Positions 1 to 11,149 of a stretch of DNA of 64,000 nucleotides are shown in pieces. Below the pieces are notes generated by a model, which saw only the letters and a program-made list of their open reading frames with translations, searched no databases and had not been told where the DNA came from. Position 1 is the stretch's first letter; each line of letters begins with the position of its first letter. A program made the translations under genes and the position numbers. Source of the stretch: Diphasiastrum complanatum (Eukaryota > Streptophyta > Lycopodiopsida > Lycopodiales > Lycopodiaceae); assembly GCA_029204225.1 (NCBI GenBank), contig CM055109.1:36804991-36868990 (forward strand). The letters are read 5' to 3'.

Positions 1-14
1 CCAAAAGAATTCAA

Positions 15-17
<3 letters not shown>

Positions 18-85
<68 letters not shown>
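18..85. repeat. (GA)n microsatellite
   Basis: An uninterrupted GA dinucleotide run of about 68 bp at the left edge of the window. It lies about 440 bp beyond the stop codon of the minus-strand dehydrogenase gene. Confidence 0.97.
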
Positions 86-87
<2 letters not shown>

Positions 88-521
88 TTTATGGAGTGTG
101 AACATGAACACAAAAATAGCACATTAATACACTCACAAACCGTTTCAATCAAAGATTGCCTTGCCACCCCTGCCTCTTACCTATAAACTCAGAACTTAGA
201 CTCAAAGTAGAATAACAAAAGGCAATCATAGTCAAGAATCATTGTAGTTTCCATTTTATTAGGCATCTGGTAGAACTGTCTTGCTGGCAAGACGCTTTTG
301 CACATGCATTATTGACTGTTCTTTGCAATTTGAAAGGACTTAAAGAAATTTGTTGTATTGTTTCAGCAAAAACTATCAGTCTTCATGTCCATTTGGATAA
401 TAAGAAGAGGTAGAATATATCGGTCCAGCATTTCTAGTTTGAAAAACCGAACCATAAATATGTAGCATTGACTAATTCAAAGAATAAAGGTGGGTAGACA
501 GGTCTACAGGAAATATGAAAT

Positions 522-1433
522 TCAGGACTCTGACTTTGGGAGCTCTATATTGTTGAGACGCTCTAGAGCCAGAACTAGTGCTTGTGTCCCTAAATTCCCT
601 TGATCATGGGCCTTCAGTGAGACATATAGCTGCTGCGCAACTGCAAGACCAGGTAAAGCAAGACCCATTTGACGGCACTCCTCCAGTGCGATGCCCAAAT
701 CCTTGACGAAATGATTGACAAAAAAACCAGGTGTAAAGTCACGTTTTTGGATGCGAGCAGCATACAAATCCAAGGACTTTGAGCCTGCTGCACCACCAGA
801 AATTGCTTTCAGGTATGTAGTGACATCAAGGCCTGCCTTATGTGCGTAAAGCATACCTTCAACCAAGCCTATCATGGTTGACGCGATTGTTATTTGATTA
901 CCAAGTTTGCAGCTCTGACCCGAGCCTGCTGAACCTAAATAGGTAACTATTCCCATACACTTGAAAAGAGGACCCAGATTACATACAATTTCTTCATCTC
1001 CTCCTGCCATTATTGCCAGAGTCCCAGCTTTTGCCCCCCGGTCACCTCCAGAAACAGGTGCATCTATTGCCTGGCAACCCCTCTTTTTGGCAGTAGCAAA
1101 AATCTCACAGGCAAGAGACGGTTCACTGGTTGTCATGTCCACTACAACACCCCCAGGTACCAAAGCCTGAAGTATTCCAAACTGGCCTAGAATTACCTCT
1201 CGAACATCTGAAGGGTAACCCACTATTGTGAAAACAACATCACTTCTTTCTGCAACTGTCTTTGGAGAATCAACCAGAATGGCTCCTTTCTTACAAAGTG
1301 AAACAGCTTTACTTTTCGTACGATTGAAAACAGTTACTTGATACCCAGCATCAAGAATATGACCACACATAGCCTGGCCCATGACACCAGTTCCAATCCA
1401 TCCAACACGTGTTTTACCAGGCTCTACTTCCAT
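522..1433 (-). CDS. 3-hydroxyisobutyrate dehydrogenase-like protein (beta-hydroxyacid dehydrogenase family)
   Basis: The only intact host gene recognised. The 303-residue reading frame starts at the only in-frame ATG (1433) and ends with TGA at 522-524. Seen: a Rossmann GxGxxG motif (G14, G16, G19 in GWIGTGVMG), the family signature DAPVSGG at 124-130, and the catalytic-lysine region GQSCKLGNQ with K176 and N179, followed by the helical C-terminal domain. Known: the family uses NAD(P) to interconvert 3-hydroxyisobutyrate, glyoxylate/glycolate or succinic semialdehyde type substrates. The closest plant group I recognise is the Arabidopsis At4g29120 type ('probable 3-hydroxyisobutyrate dehydrogenase-like 1', organellar). 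Length is normal and there is no frameshift. The frame stays open upstream of the ATG, so an upstream exon may supply the true start. Substrate cannot be settled from sequence. Confidence 0.9.
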   Translation of the reverse strand: MEVEPGKTRVGWIGTGVMGQAMCGHILDAGYQVTVFNRTKSKAVSLCKKGAILVDSPKTVAERSDVVFTIVGYPSDVREVILGQFGILQALVPGGVVVDMTTSEPSLACEIFATAKKRGCQAIDAPVSGGDRGAKAGTLAIMAGGDEEIVCNLGPLFKCMGIVTYLGSAGSGQSCKLGNQITIASTMIGLVEGMLYAHKAGLDVTTYLKAISGGAAGSKSLDLYAARIQKRDFTPGFFVNHFVKDLGIALEECRQMGLALPGLAVAQQLYVSLKAHDQGNLGTQALVLALERLNNIELPKSES

Positions 1434-1634
1434 TGCTCTGATGTATAGAGTTCTAGAAGTTTGGACTGATATGGCTTTTGTTGAAGTATTGAACCTATAG
1501 ACTAATGTATTGCCTGGTCTGGAATGACAAAAACCACTTGTTGACCTTCTGCATACCCTGCATATCTGAAATTTAGGACAAAAACATGTGATCAAAGCAG
1601 GAAAAACTTGAGTCGGTTTTAATTGGCACCACTA
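1434..1634 (-). other. In-frame 5' extension of the dehydrogenase, probable transit-peptide exon start
   Basis: The dehydrogenase frame stays open upstream of its ATG to a stop near 1632-1634 but has no in-frame ATG. The stretch just upstream is rich in R, S and T and poor in acidic residues (for example RRSTSGFCHSRPGNTL), like an organelle transit peptide. On the minus strand a pyrimidine-rich stretch ends in TTTCAG with its last base at about 1566, a good 3' splice site. Inference: an upstream exon carrying the real start is spliced to about 1565. I could not identify that exon. Alternatively translation starts at 1433 and the product is cytosolic. Confidence 0.5.
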
Positions 1635-1639
1635 ACAAT

Positions 1640-3635
1640 TTTTTTGGTATCACATATAGTATGCAAATCTGATCTATCTTTAATTTAGTGTCAAGCTAAA
1701 ACTGACAATGGTCATGTTATCAGGTCTACACATTTTCACAGGTCAGTGAAGAGTTTTTGCAGCGTAGACCTTACTAGAAATTTCTAGATTATTATGGACA
1801 TGCATAAAAGAAAAGACAGGCATTTTTTGACCTTTTTGCTGTACTCTTATTTGACGTTCCACCATCCTATAAATACTTAACAACCATGCATAAGAACCAA
1901 GAATGAGGACATAACAGTTCAAGCCTCTTCATATCAAACTATCCCACTATTGTACAAAATGGGAAGTAACAAACAAAATATTTTTGAGTAAAGACTATCC
2001 CTGTGCTCAAGTAAGAAAATCCAAACAAGGTTCCTACGTGACAAGGGACTTCAATACCTCCCCTTGATAATTATTTTGTGAATTAGATAAACATTAACTC
2101 GGTATTGCATGTACAGACACAGTAATCGTATATAAAAACCTAATCAGATGTCGATCTAAATTCGCAATGGAGGCATGTAGTTATAGACTTATCTAGAAGA
2201 ATGACCATCGGAAAGACATTTGCTAACAATGGATGCAAAAGGCTGAAGAATCCTTAGAGAGTAGATGCGCAAACACATGTATTATATCAAAATCAAAACA
2301 AGGGGATAGTCTACAACATTAACATCAAGGCATTTAGGATCGGCACCAAGGCACTCAGCATCAAAGCATGCAACAATAGCAATTAACTTGTATCTATATA
2401 TGTGAATCTAGCTCATACCATGCAATATCATCATCAACCTGTACATGTGACTCCAACGCAGTGTGTGACAATGTCACCATCTCTTGTGAATCTCTCTCAG
2501 TATGTGATACTATAACGTGTGACTATCTCATGCGGATCTCTCTCACTGTGTGATACTATCATCGTCTCAAGCAACTTCTCACACTGTGCTATCACTCTCT
2601 CATCCTCACAATAAGTCTCAACCTTGCTCGCAAAAAGAAGCTCACAAGGTGACTCAAATATAGACTCGAAATGGTGCTCACTAGCATCGCTCTCAATATC
2701 TATGCCACTACTCTCATGTACATAAGGACTCTCAAAAGCAGACGCAAGTGAGTGAAGCACATGTAAAATGACATGCCACACAAAGATAGATGGATGAGAA
2801 CAAAAATATGTACGCCAGCCACTTAGAATAAGCAAGACCATCTAAGAGGAAAATTGCATTAGCAATCTTTCCAGAAATAGTACAATTAGGGCGATAAGGG
2901 TCAAATTAATACAGAAGACGTGCCAACCACGTCTCAAACACGCACACAGAAGTTGTATCAACACAATAAACAGAGAGGAAAGATAAGGGGGAAACACTTG
3001 GTGACGTGATAAAAGAGGGAGATAGGCACAACAAGAAATTTTAACAAGCACACATGATATGCAAAACACACAAGCACACACAATATGTAAACCCAACTTC
3101 TCTCTTTCTTCTTCTACCTATTTGTTTTTCTTTTCTGTTTTTAAAGGAATGATGACAAAAACACACAAAATGAAACAATAAATGGGATCTATCGAATTAG
3201 ATCAAAGCAATGGAAAATGAACAATAGAAATAGAAAGTAAGCAAAAACCATACTAAAACGACCATAATTCTTTTTTTTGTTTTGTAATAACCAGTTGACA
3301 TAAAATGAAAAACCAAATGTAAACCAAACGAATATAAATGATTCAAGAACAAGAAAGTATGTGAAAAAGCACAAACCTTGAGAGGGAGGACACAAGTAGT
3401 CACCAAAAACCACGATAGCAAGTGATAGGTGGTGAAGAAACTGCCAAAATGTCCACCAAATAGAGCACCAAGGGAGTAAGCTGCCCAAGTGGGACAAAAA
3501 AATTCAAGCAAATGAAATGACAAGTGTGCTGCCAAATAAGGGAAATATAGAAAAAGATAGGTACCAACTGATTGCTGCCCCAAAAGACCAGCAAAATAGC
3601 CTCCAAAGAAGACAGCGGTAGTGTAAGTAGAGCCT
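1640..3635. other. No recognisable gene; region upstream of the dehydrogenase
   Basis: About 2 kb of AT-rich sequence. Minus-strand open frames at 2497-2841 and 2842-3096, and overlapping ones in 3190-3730, match no family I recognise and have the biased composition of chance frames. The dehydrogenase promoter and first exon should lie in this interval, but no TATA box or donor site can be assigned with confidence. Confidence 0.6.
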
Positions 3636-3638
3636 AAA

Positions 3639-3684
3639 AACCAACAAGCGAAGTGTGGGCATTATAGATTTTCGCTTGTTGGTT
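3639..3684. repeat. Perfect 14-bp hairpin at the edge of a gypsy RT remnant
   Basis: The arms AACCAACAAGCGAA (3639-3652) and its exact reverse complement (3671-3684) are separated by 18 bp. The right arm is gypsy reverse-transcriptase coding sequence; the left arm copies it back on the other strand exactly where recognisable RT begins. Confidence 0.85.
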
Positions 3685-4715
3685 ATGTCGTTTGGGCTAA
3701 TCAATGCACCAGCCACATTCATGATGCTCATGAACGATGTCTTGCGTGACTATATGGCCTAGTTTGTCGTCAATTTCAATGATGATATATTTGTCTATAG
3801 TAAGAAAAAGGCAGCAATGGAGCATGAGATTTATCATTAGACCATATTTGGCACCTTCTATCTTGTATGCCAACGCTCATAAGAGTCAATTGTGTAAGAC
3901 TCATGTTGCGTATTTGGGTCACATAGTGATGATTAAGGGTGATTGAGGGTGATCAAGGGTATTTTACCAACCAAGGCGGTTGTGATTCCGAAGTGACCGA
4001 GGCGGCCTACCAATGCCATGCACAATTTGTTTTGGGCTTTTGTAAGTTCTATGGGAGGTTCGTTAAAAACTACTCTTGGAAAGTTGCTCCTCTAACGGAC
4101 CAGTTACAGAATAATAACATTGTGATATGATGGGATGTAGAAAGTCTGGACAGAGGTGTTTGCTAAGCTAGGAACACAATTGCGGATGACCAATACTAAG
4201 CATCCTCAAACAAGTGGCCAGACAAAGGGTCAAGCAGATCTTGAAACGCAAGCTTCGTGCTTATGTTAGTGGTAGGCAGACAAACTAGGTTAAGCATGTA
4301 CCCTTAGTAGAGTTTGCATACACTAATAAAAGACAGGCATCCACAAGATGAGACTTTTTTAGCTCAACTATGGTTATAGGCCAAGTAGCCCAACAACCAT
4401 AGGAATCCCACGTAAGGTGCCTAGCACCGCGGAGTTTATAACCCAAATTCAACAAAAGCTAGAGATGACATTAGCTAATATGTCTAAGGAAGGGGCTAGG
4501 GCAAAAGTTACAATCATGAGTACTGTACCTACCAAGAATTTGAAGAAGGAGATTGGGTATATTTACTAGTCCCTTCCAAGTAAAAGTACACACAGGAAAG
4601 TGTTCCAAGATATCTCCTAGGTATTGTGGACCATGGCTAATCATTAAGAAGACTAGCTAGATAGCCTATAAGCTACAACTACCCTTGGGATGCAAGGTGC
4701 ATCCAATCGATGTAT
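3664..4715 (+). pseudogene. Ty3/gypsy pol remnant (RT then integrase, many stops)
   Basis: Several frames together read as gypsy pol. RT palm: MSFGLINAPATF, then a degraded YxDD (FNDDIFVYS). RT thumb: KTHVAYLGHIV and FYGRFVKNYS. An abrupt jump near 4140 leads into the integrase catalytic region (FAKLGTQLRM, KHPQTSGQT). The end, about 4560-4715, resembles the integrase C-terminal part (GPWLI, LPLGCKVHPIDV). RNase H and the N-terminal half of integrase are missing, so there is an internal deletion at about 4140. Frameshifts and stops exclude function. Confidence 0.8.
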
Positions 4716-5345
4716 AATTAGCCAAAAATAAAAAATTATGGTATTATATGATAATTTGTGGTTAGATTGTTACATTTGGTCCTATCGTTGGCCCTACACA
4801 AGTGCGTAGAGCCATTGCGCATGACATTTCAAACAAAAACTTATAAAATGGTGATATGTTGAATGAAAAAAAAATTCTTTGTCCCAATTCGTGTTTGAAA
4901 CTATAGATCAACATGTAAAATGGTATACAAATAAGGCCTTGTAAAGCTTAACAAGGCCCAAAAGGCTCCATTACCTTAAGAAACAAAGGTGGACCCCTCT
5001 ATAGGCCTCTATAGGCTAATAAATCGCTAACTAGTAGTTAGTGACATTTACAAGATAGTTAAGTTTAGGCTTTGTCTATTAGTAGCCTAATTCCATCATT
5101 TTCAGGAACTGTGGATCTTTTGACAATCTAGCTATTAGCTTACCTCTTCTTGGCAAAGAAGGATTTGGAGCTTGTCCATTGCTCTTTGAGGTCTCATGTG
5201 CCCTATCACATGAATTTACGTAATCCTAATGTGATTGCATTGATTTGGGTCTTTATTTTTATGTATGGTTTGTGGTAATGCAATGTTATTTGAATCTTTT
5301 GCTTTCTTCATGTGGTAGCTAATTCTAAATTCTAACAAACAGAAT

Positions 5346-6240
5346 TTTTTTAAGGGGAAAGTATGTCATGCCCTTAACTAACTACAATTAATTATACCTA
5401 ACCATGGAGTCAATTTTGTAAGTGGTCGAGGGCCCAGATCAACCCATACATTAGTTGTGATGATGTGAGGATTGGAGGCCCCATAGTGTAATATTATTCA
5501 CTTGGTGAGGCCTAAAACCTATGATGGTGGATTTTGCATGGCACTAGCAGTGACTCATCAGGTAGTGGCAGATGTGGCCCAGTTAGGCTGCATATGTGTC
5601 CCATTGAGGTGTCCCCGCACAATCCTAGTTAGGGAGGAGCTTGTGTGTGTATAAGTATGTCTACAGCCCTCTCACAAGGGGGATCGTATTATGAGCTTGG
5701 TAACTAAATGTTGATGGAGTGCATTCTCACTCATTTAGATATTGCTAATTGTTCATAGCTCGAGGACTAAATCCGATCGAACTAGGCTTGGTGGGGTTGG
5801 TTATGTCCACTATTAGATCCTTATTCTTCTCTTGTGGTTCAATCTAAAGGTCCTCAATGGTCTCTTATATTAATTATGTTATGTTTGATTTATGTTCCCC
5901 ATGGGGTAGGCCTCATCTCTAGATTTGATTTGAATCAAATTGAGAGATTTTGGCATGATTTGCAAAAGTTATGGCTAAAGTTGTAGATCTTACATCATCT
6001 TCCAACCAATAATCTTTTGGGACCTATTTTTTGGCTTTTTTAGCCAAATTTTCATCGATTTCTATGAATCGAACTTTGTAGAGATTGATCTTAGCGTTAA
6101 TCTAAGCCTATCTTCGTTACATTTGGTTAGGTTGTAAGGACGTTATGATCAATCTTGTGATCAAAGAAATCAGATTCCAAGTGAGAGAGATGAAGTGGCT
6201 TTCAATTTTCATTTTAGACGTTTTTCTTTGTTGTTGAAGT
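5346..6240 (+). mobile_element. Putative gypsy polypurine tract and 3' LTR (right end uncertain)
   Basis: A purine-rich stretch, TTAAGGGGAAAG, at about 5350-5361 is followed at 5364 by TGTCATGCCC, a typical start for a plant gypsy LTR. It lies about 650 bp after the end of the pol remnant, in the right place and orientation to be its 3' LTR. A TATA-like TATAAG occurs near 5650. No second copy exists in the window, so the right boundary is a guess and no target duplication can be shown. Confidence 0.4.
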
Positions 6241-7170
6241 TTGAGAAAATTTTCATTTGGGAAAGCTGATAACTGCATTTCAACTTTGAAGTTACAGTTC
6301 TACTCTAGCCTTCAAAAAAACAAATGTAATTTCATTCTGAAGTTGAAAACTTATCCAATTGTGTGTATCTTTGTGCATGTGTTTAAGAAAATATTGATTA
6401 TTCTAAAAAACGCTGCCACGTCAACTCGTGAGTTGCCTGACTGCGAGCCACTCATCCAACTTGCCATACTACCATTTCTTTCCCTACCTCCAGCTTATCT
6501 CCCGCCTCACGAAATTTTTATTTTGATGATGTCATTCACCTCGCCACCTCGTTATCAACTACTCACCAAATTAATATTCATCATACTTAAAAATTTCATG
6601 ATTGATATTTGTCAATCTGCCCATTTGGAAATTCACCATTTGCATACATGTTGAATCGCCTCACCAAGTACCAAAAAAGAAAGAAAATTCCATAGTCATC
6701 GTGGATTTTGGGCACCTTGCCAAATTAGCAAGTGCCACGTTAACACTTCAACGACAAGTTTGCCACTTAAGATTGTTAAAAAATTACGAGCACCTGAATT
6801 TTGTTTGGTCTGTTGATGAGCCGAATTCTGCTTCATAGGCTCATTAAAGATTTTCACATGGGCACTACTACTATTTTCCAATTTTCAGAGGGCAAACAAG
6901 AAGCTTCGGAGATTAAAACTAACCCTATTGACAAATAGCTCGTACCACCTAAGAGTGCAACAACACTAATGAATGACTCTCATCTTCAAGAGTTAATAAA
7001 GATATATGAATAGAGGGAGGAATATAAATGGCCTGTGGTGACACTTGTAAAAGAAATGTAAATAAAATGGTTATTTGTGTTATTGTGCCTCTAAGTCGCA
7101 TGCTGAGCTTTGGTATAGGGTACTTGGTCATTAATTAGGAGTGGCTGGACTGACCACCTATTTTGTTGTA
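6241..7170. other. No recognisable feature
   Basis: An open frame at 6241-6654 (137 codons) and shorter ones overlap here, but none shows a domain or plausible composition. The rest looks like decayed repeat or spacer. Confidence 0.5.
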
Positions 7171-7176
7171 AATATG

Positions 7177-8045
7177 GATCCGTTGGAAGGTTCTAGCACT
7201 GAGATAGGATTGAGGAAGTGGCAGCCAAGGTCGATGCCATGGACATAGTGATGCAGCAAATTCTTGAACAATTGAAGTCAACAAAATCCCCACAGGAACC
7301 GAAGAGGGTCAGTGGAACGGCTATGGTAGCAGTTGAACCTGTGATAGTTGAAAAAGAAGTCGAACTTCCATCGAGAGCGCGAAAATTACCTACAATCAAG
7401 GATCTTAAGCCACCGAAATATATTGGGGCAGCTCTGATGCAAGAGGGTAGGCCTGTGGCCTTTGAGAGCAAGAAGCTCAACCCTGCACAAAAGAACTATC
7501 CAACTCATGAGAAGGAGTTGTATGCCATTATCCACGCTTTGAAGGCATGGAGGCAATATTTGTATGGTGCAGAATTCTATGTGTACACCGACCATAACAC
7601 TTTGAGATATTTCTGCAACCAACCGGACCTCAGAGGGCGGCAAGCCAGGTGGGCTGAGTTGATGCAGGAATTTCACATGGAAATTCGGTACAAGAAGGGT
7701 GCCGAAAATCGTGTGGCTGATGCATTATTATATTGTATCAGATGTCTTTTGTGGTCATTGAAAATGACCTGATTGCTGAGATTAGACAGGCTCAGCAAGG
7801 GGGTCCTCATTGTCAGGAAATTGTGAGAGAGGCAAATCTTGCACAAGTAGAATCTCAGGATGAGAATTCTGGTCTCTTTGCTCACACTTACCTTAAATAT
7901 ACCATACAAGATGTATGATTAAGAGAAATGGCAAACTTCTCATTCCAGCTTGTGAGGAGCTATGTAGGAAGATTGTCCATTTATGTCATGATATCCCTAG
8001 TGCAGGTCATCCTAGTGTGGATAGGACCTATGAGTTGATCTTACT
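7177..8045 (+). pseudogene. Ty3/gypsy gag/RNase H/integrase chimera from internal deletion
   Basis: A gag-like N-terminus (first ATG near 7177, then a frame change; frame with VELPSRARKLPTIKDLKPP) joins without a break near 7426 to RNase H (GRPVAFESKKLNPAQKNY, HEKELYAIIHALKAWRQYL, YTDHNTLRYF). The frame fails near 7725 (VADALLYC instead of VADALSR). After a frameshift come a linker and the integrase zinc-binding region (HDIPSAGHPSVDRTYELI), cut off at about 8045. Protease and RT are absent, so one deletion removed the middle of the polyprotein while keeping the reading frame. Confidence 0.8.
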
Positions 8046-8056
8046 GAGTGACGCAT

Positions 8057-8237
8057 GTCAGGGTTGAACGGTCAAACAGGACACGTGTCATATGCTCATT
8101 GGGACACTTGGTCCAATGAATGAGTGACGCATGTCGACCTACGTGCTTGCCTATGTGTCAGAGTACTACCGAGAGGCGAGCGTCTATTGTGCATGGAATG
8201 GCCCATGTGTCGACGATAGGAAGGGTCAAGGTCAATG
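8057..8237 (+). repeat. Left copy of an inverted repeat pair (probable LTR fragment)
   Basis: This segment matches, on the opposite strand, 11350-11534. Shared blocks include GACACGTGT, ATATGCTCATTGGGACACTT and GATTGTGCATGG. It truncates the gypsy chimera. A 14-bp direct repeat, GAGTGACGCATGTC, sits at about 8046 and 8122, suggesting a slipped or templated junction. Confidence 0.8.
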
Positions 8238-8239
8238 TT

Positions 8240-8756
8240 TCATCGAAACGCGTTTCGAACAAAGAAACGCGTTTGAACTGTAGAATACCTCAACAGACAA
8301 ATCTCGGTTCTACCAACAAAGTGCACAGTCTAATTGACAAAGGCTGAGAAACCAAACTCAAAACATTTTTATTCTTTTTCGAACTCGAACTCGAACTCGA
8401 ATTCAAAAAAAAAAAAAAGCTGAACTCCGGAAACAAAAAGTTATTTTATATCAACCGTCTTAACGGTTAAATCGACTATTACAGAAGGAAGAAGGCCAGA
8501 AGACCTATCCTGTGACAATATAAATACATGTACACTTACTCATTGTATGCAAAAAAGACAGCAAGAGATGTATACAAAAGAATCAGAATCAGAAATATAA
8601 AAATTCAATTGATCAAAGTTTGCAACAGATGATTTTTCTTAGTTGTTCTGATTATCTAAAATTGTCTATCACACTCACACATATATCTCCTAAATCCGCA
8701 TGCTTTATTAAATCAAAGTAGAAACTGCTCTATTAGTCATAGATCAGAATCAGACA
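8240..8756. other. Palindromes, CGAACT run and LTR-like sequence, no gene
   Basis: Begins with the perfect palindrome CGAAACGCGTTTCG at about 8244. A (CGAACT)n-like run follows at 8380-8405 with a poly-A after it. A TATA-like AATATAAATACATG occurs near 8518-8531. The part just before the copia integrase fragment could be a worn LTR, but no primer site or second copy supports that. Confidence 0.45.
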
Positions 8757-9706
8757 CGATTGAAGACACTGATCACAATGGAATTGCGGAACGACGAAAT
8801 TGTACACTAATGGAAGCTGCCAAGTGTATGATGGCTCATGCGAAAGCACCAAAGCAGTTGTGGGCGGAAGCAGTGGCTATGTCGAACTATCTTCAAAATC
8901 GAATTCTAAAATCTAGAATACCGGATAAAACTCCTCACGAAATATGGTGAAAGTCGAAGCCAAATCTGGCTCATGTTCGGACATTTGGATGTGCAATTTA
9001 TATGCACATACCAGACAAATTGAGAAAGAAACTGAATGAAAAGATAGAACAAGGTTTTCTGGTAGAATTCAAGTTACATTCTTCATATTATCGAGTTTAC
9101 ATACCCGAAACTGGAAGAATAAAAGTAGTTCGAGATGTCAAATTCGATGAGTTAAAGTACACAACAGACAATGATTTAATCGGCTATGAAATTCTTAAAA
9201 CTTATTATGAGTTACCAACAACAGAAGTAAAGCAAGCAAATGATGAACAAGAATTACCATCTGGACATAGTAGTGATTCAGAGGGAGTTCAAATTCGAGA
9301 ACCTGAAAGACTCGAATCACCAGTTCGAATTCAAGTAGAACAGGTCGAAACCGAAAATGCAGAATTGAATTCGAGACCTATACAAACTGTGAGAAGATCT
9401 GATAGACAAAGAAAACCACCAGTAAGGTTTGGTCAGGATGTTTCAACAAATATAGCCATCAAATTTTGTGGTTTCACAGACAAACCTCTAACATTTGAGG
9501 AAGCTATTGATGGACCAAATAAAGATCATTGGATTCAAGCAATGGAGGACAAAATGTCATCAATGTATAAGAACAATGTACGGACACTTGCACCTGTACC
9601 TAATGGAAGAAGACCAGTTAAATGCAAGCGGATCTACAAGATCAAAACAGGTCCTGATGGAGATAACATCAGATACAAAGCAAGGTTGGTTGCGAAACGT
9701 ACCCAC
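8757..9706 (+). pseudogene. Ty1/copia fragment: integrase C-terminal half to start of RT
   Basis: Starts at the glutamate motif of the integrase core (HNGIAERRNCTLMEAAK) and continues through KQLWAEAVAMSNYLQNR. A stop in 'HEIW*KSKPN' follows, then the integrase C-terminal region (RTFGCAIYMHIPDKLRKKL, VRDVKFDE). A long frame from 9002 carries the acidic linker and the beginning of RT (WIQAMEDKMSSMYKNN, IRYKARLVAK), which ends abruptly at about 9704. gag, protease, most of RT and RNase H are missing. Confidence 0.85.
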
Positions 9707-10173
9707 TGATCCAATCCATGACAAAATGGTACTTGGTAAAACCGATCAGTGGAACCTCAATTTGATCTTTACCTCTACTATCCATAATCATGAATAAGTC
9801 ATAGTTCAATTCCCACAGCTCCTCTAGTTTCAAATTATTCTCAACAATCCCTAGAGAGTTCCTCTATTTCACTTGGATAGTTCAGCCTTCGCACAATATT
9901 CCTCTAAGAAAACTATGCAACCGGTTGATCCCTTGAAAGTCTTATTCCTATCACCTCATCTCCCCCTTTGAAAGAAATTCCATAATTTCATTAAAAAAGC
10001 TCCCTAGGAAAAGATGTATAAATATTAAAAGATCATAAAAAAGTCATTAATGAGCATCCAACACTATCACAAACGAGACTTTTTCCCAGATCATAAAATA
10101 TCTTATCTTGAGTGACGGAAATATTACTCTCAATAATTAACTATCAAATAGAGATAATTATTTGGTTTCATAG
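9704..10173 (+). repeat. Fragment of the non-coding LARD-like element
   Basis: The sequence matches the interior of the 55.4-61.9 kb element (about 57848-58165) in the same orientation. Shared stretches include CACTGATCCAATCCAT, ACAAAATGGTACTTGGTA and CATAAAATATCTTATC. It carries some extra sequence near 9890-10060. It begins exactly where the copia RT stops. It shows that the element family has at least two members here. Confidence 0.85.
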
Positions 10174-11149
10174 CTTGGCTTTGCATCAATCAGAAGGTGG
10201 AGTTGCTTTTTGCTTTTACATAGCTTTTTGGTATTACCTCGTTGCTTTTTACTTCCTGATGGTGGAATTGACCTCCAAGTAAGTGGCTTCTCTGATTCTT
10301 GATTGCTTTCAGCCTAATGGTTAGTAATATGGATTTTCTCCATAGAAAAAGCTGGAAATCGTTCGATTTTTTATGGTTTTTTACGGTTTTTTGACTAGTA
10401 TTCACTGTTTTAGCTTGAAATTCATCGAATCTACTATATATAAAGGCTTTTCAAGAATGTACTTGTTGTTTTATAGTCATTAGGTATCACAAAGCTATCT
10501 GAATCATAGTTGCACACAATCGCGTTTCTGGGAGGAGACGTTTCGGAAACCGCGTTTCTCCTCCCAGAATCGCAAAAAAAAAAAAAAAAAAATTGGAAAA
10601 TAGCTTATTTTTTTAAGGGATCAATGGTCAAACGAGCGTTTTGCCTCTCGGAAGTGCAGTAGATGGGTCACAAACAGATCTTATTTTCAATAGCTATTTG
10701 GTTGCTATTTGCTCTGGTTTTCAATAATTGCTCAGGGGGTTCGAGGGGCAATAGCCCCCCGAGAACGGGGGGTCCGGGGGGCGGTAGCCCCCCGGTGGGG
10801 GGTTTTGGGGGCAACGGTAAGGGCTCTTCATGACTTGGCCTTCCAACTCCCTGAGCGAAAACACACTTACTGGGACCATCTGTGATCGTAACAGACAGGC
10901 TAGAGGTTAGTTTTGAATTTTTATCCTTGACAGAACCCAACATGGATTATTGCACTTGAACTGGACCATCTTGCACCCAAAACAGTCGGTAAATTACACA
11001 GTAATTATGCTCTTGATTAGAGCTTTCACCTGATACCCATATTGCACAAAAAAAAACCAAAAAAAAAAAAGAAATTAAAAAAAATGTTTCTAAAAAAAAA
11101 TTCCATATTTCCGAAACGCATTTCTGAACACGTTTCTGAAACGCGTTTC
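10174..11149. other. Non-coding cluster: TATA-like site, hairpin with A-tract, G/C-rich palindromes
   Basis: A TATA-like CTATATATAAAGG lies near 10433. A 13-bp perfect hairpin follows (TTCTGGGAGGAGA at 10526-10538, its complement at 10557-10569), then about 20 adenines from 10574. At 10735-10812 G runs and C runs form two quasi-palindromes (GGGGCAATAGCCCC and GGGGGGCGGTAGCCCCCC). A purine/A-rich stretch lies at 11048-11100, then GAAACGCGTTTC-type palindromes near 11107-11160. A proline-rich minus-strand frame here is a product of the G/C palindromes and is not called. Confidence 0.6.

Noticed and set aside
2497-3096. Two consecutive minus-strand frames upstream of the dehydrogenase as extra exons
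   Set aside because: No similarity to the dehydrogenase family's N-terminus and no convincing splice sites linking them to 1565.
6241-6838. 137- and 78-codon frames between two gypsy remnants
   Set aside because: No domain; hydrophobic AT-rich translation typical of chance frames.
10668-10943. Proline-rich 91-codon minus-strand frame
   Set aside because: The proline/glycine richness comes from the G and C runs; no domain, and the rest of the frame is unremarkable.
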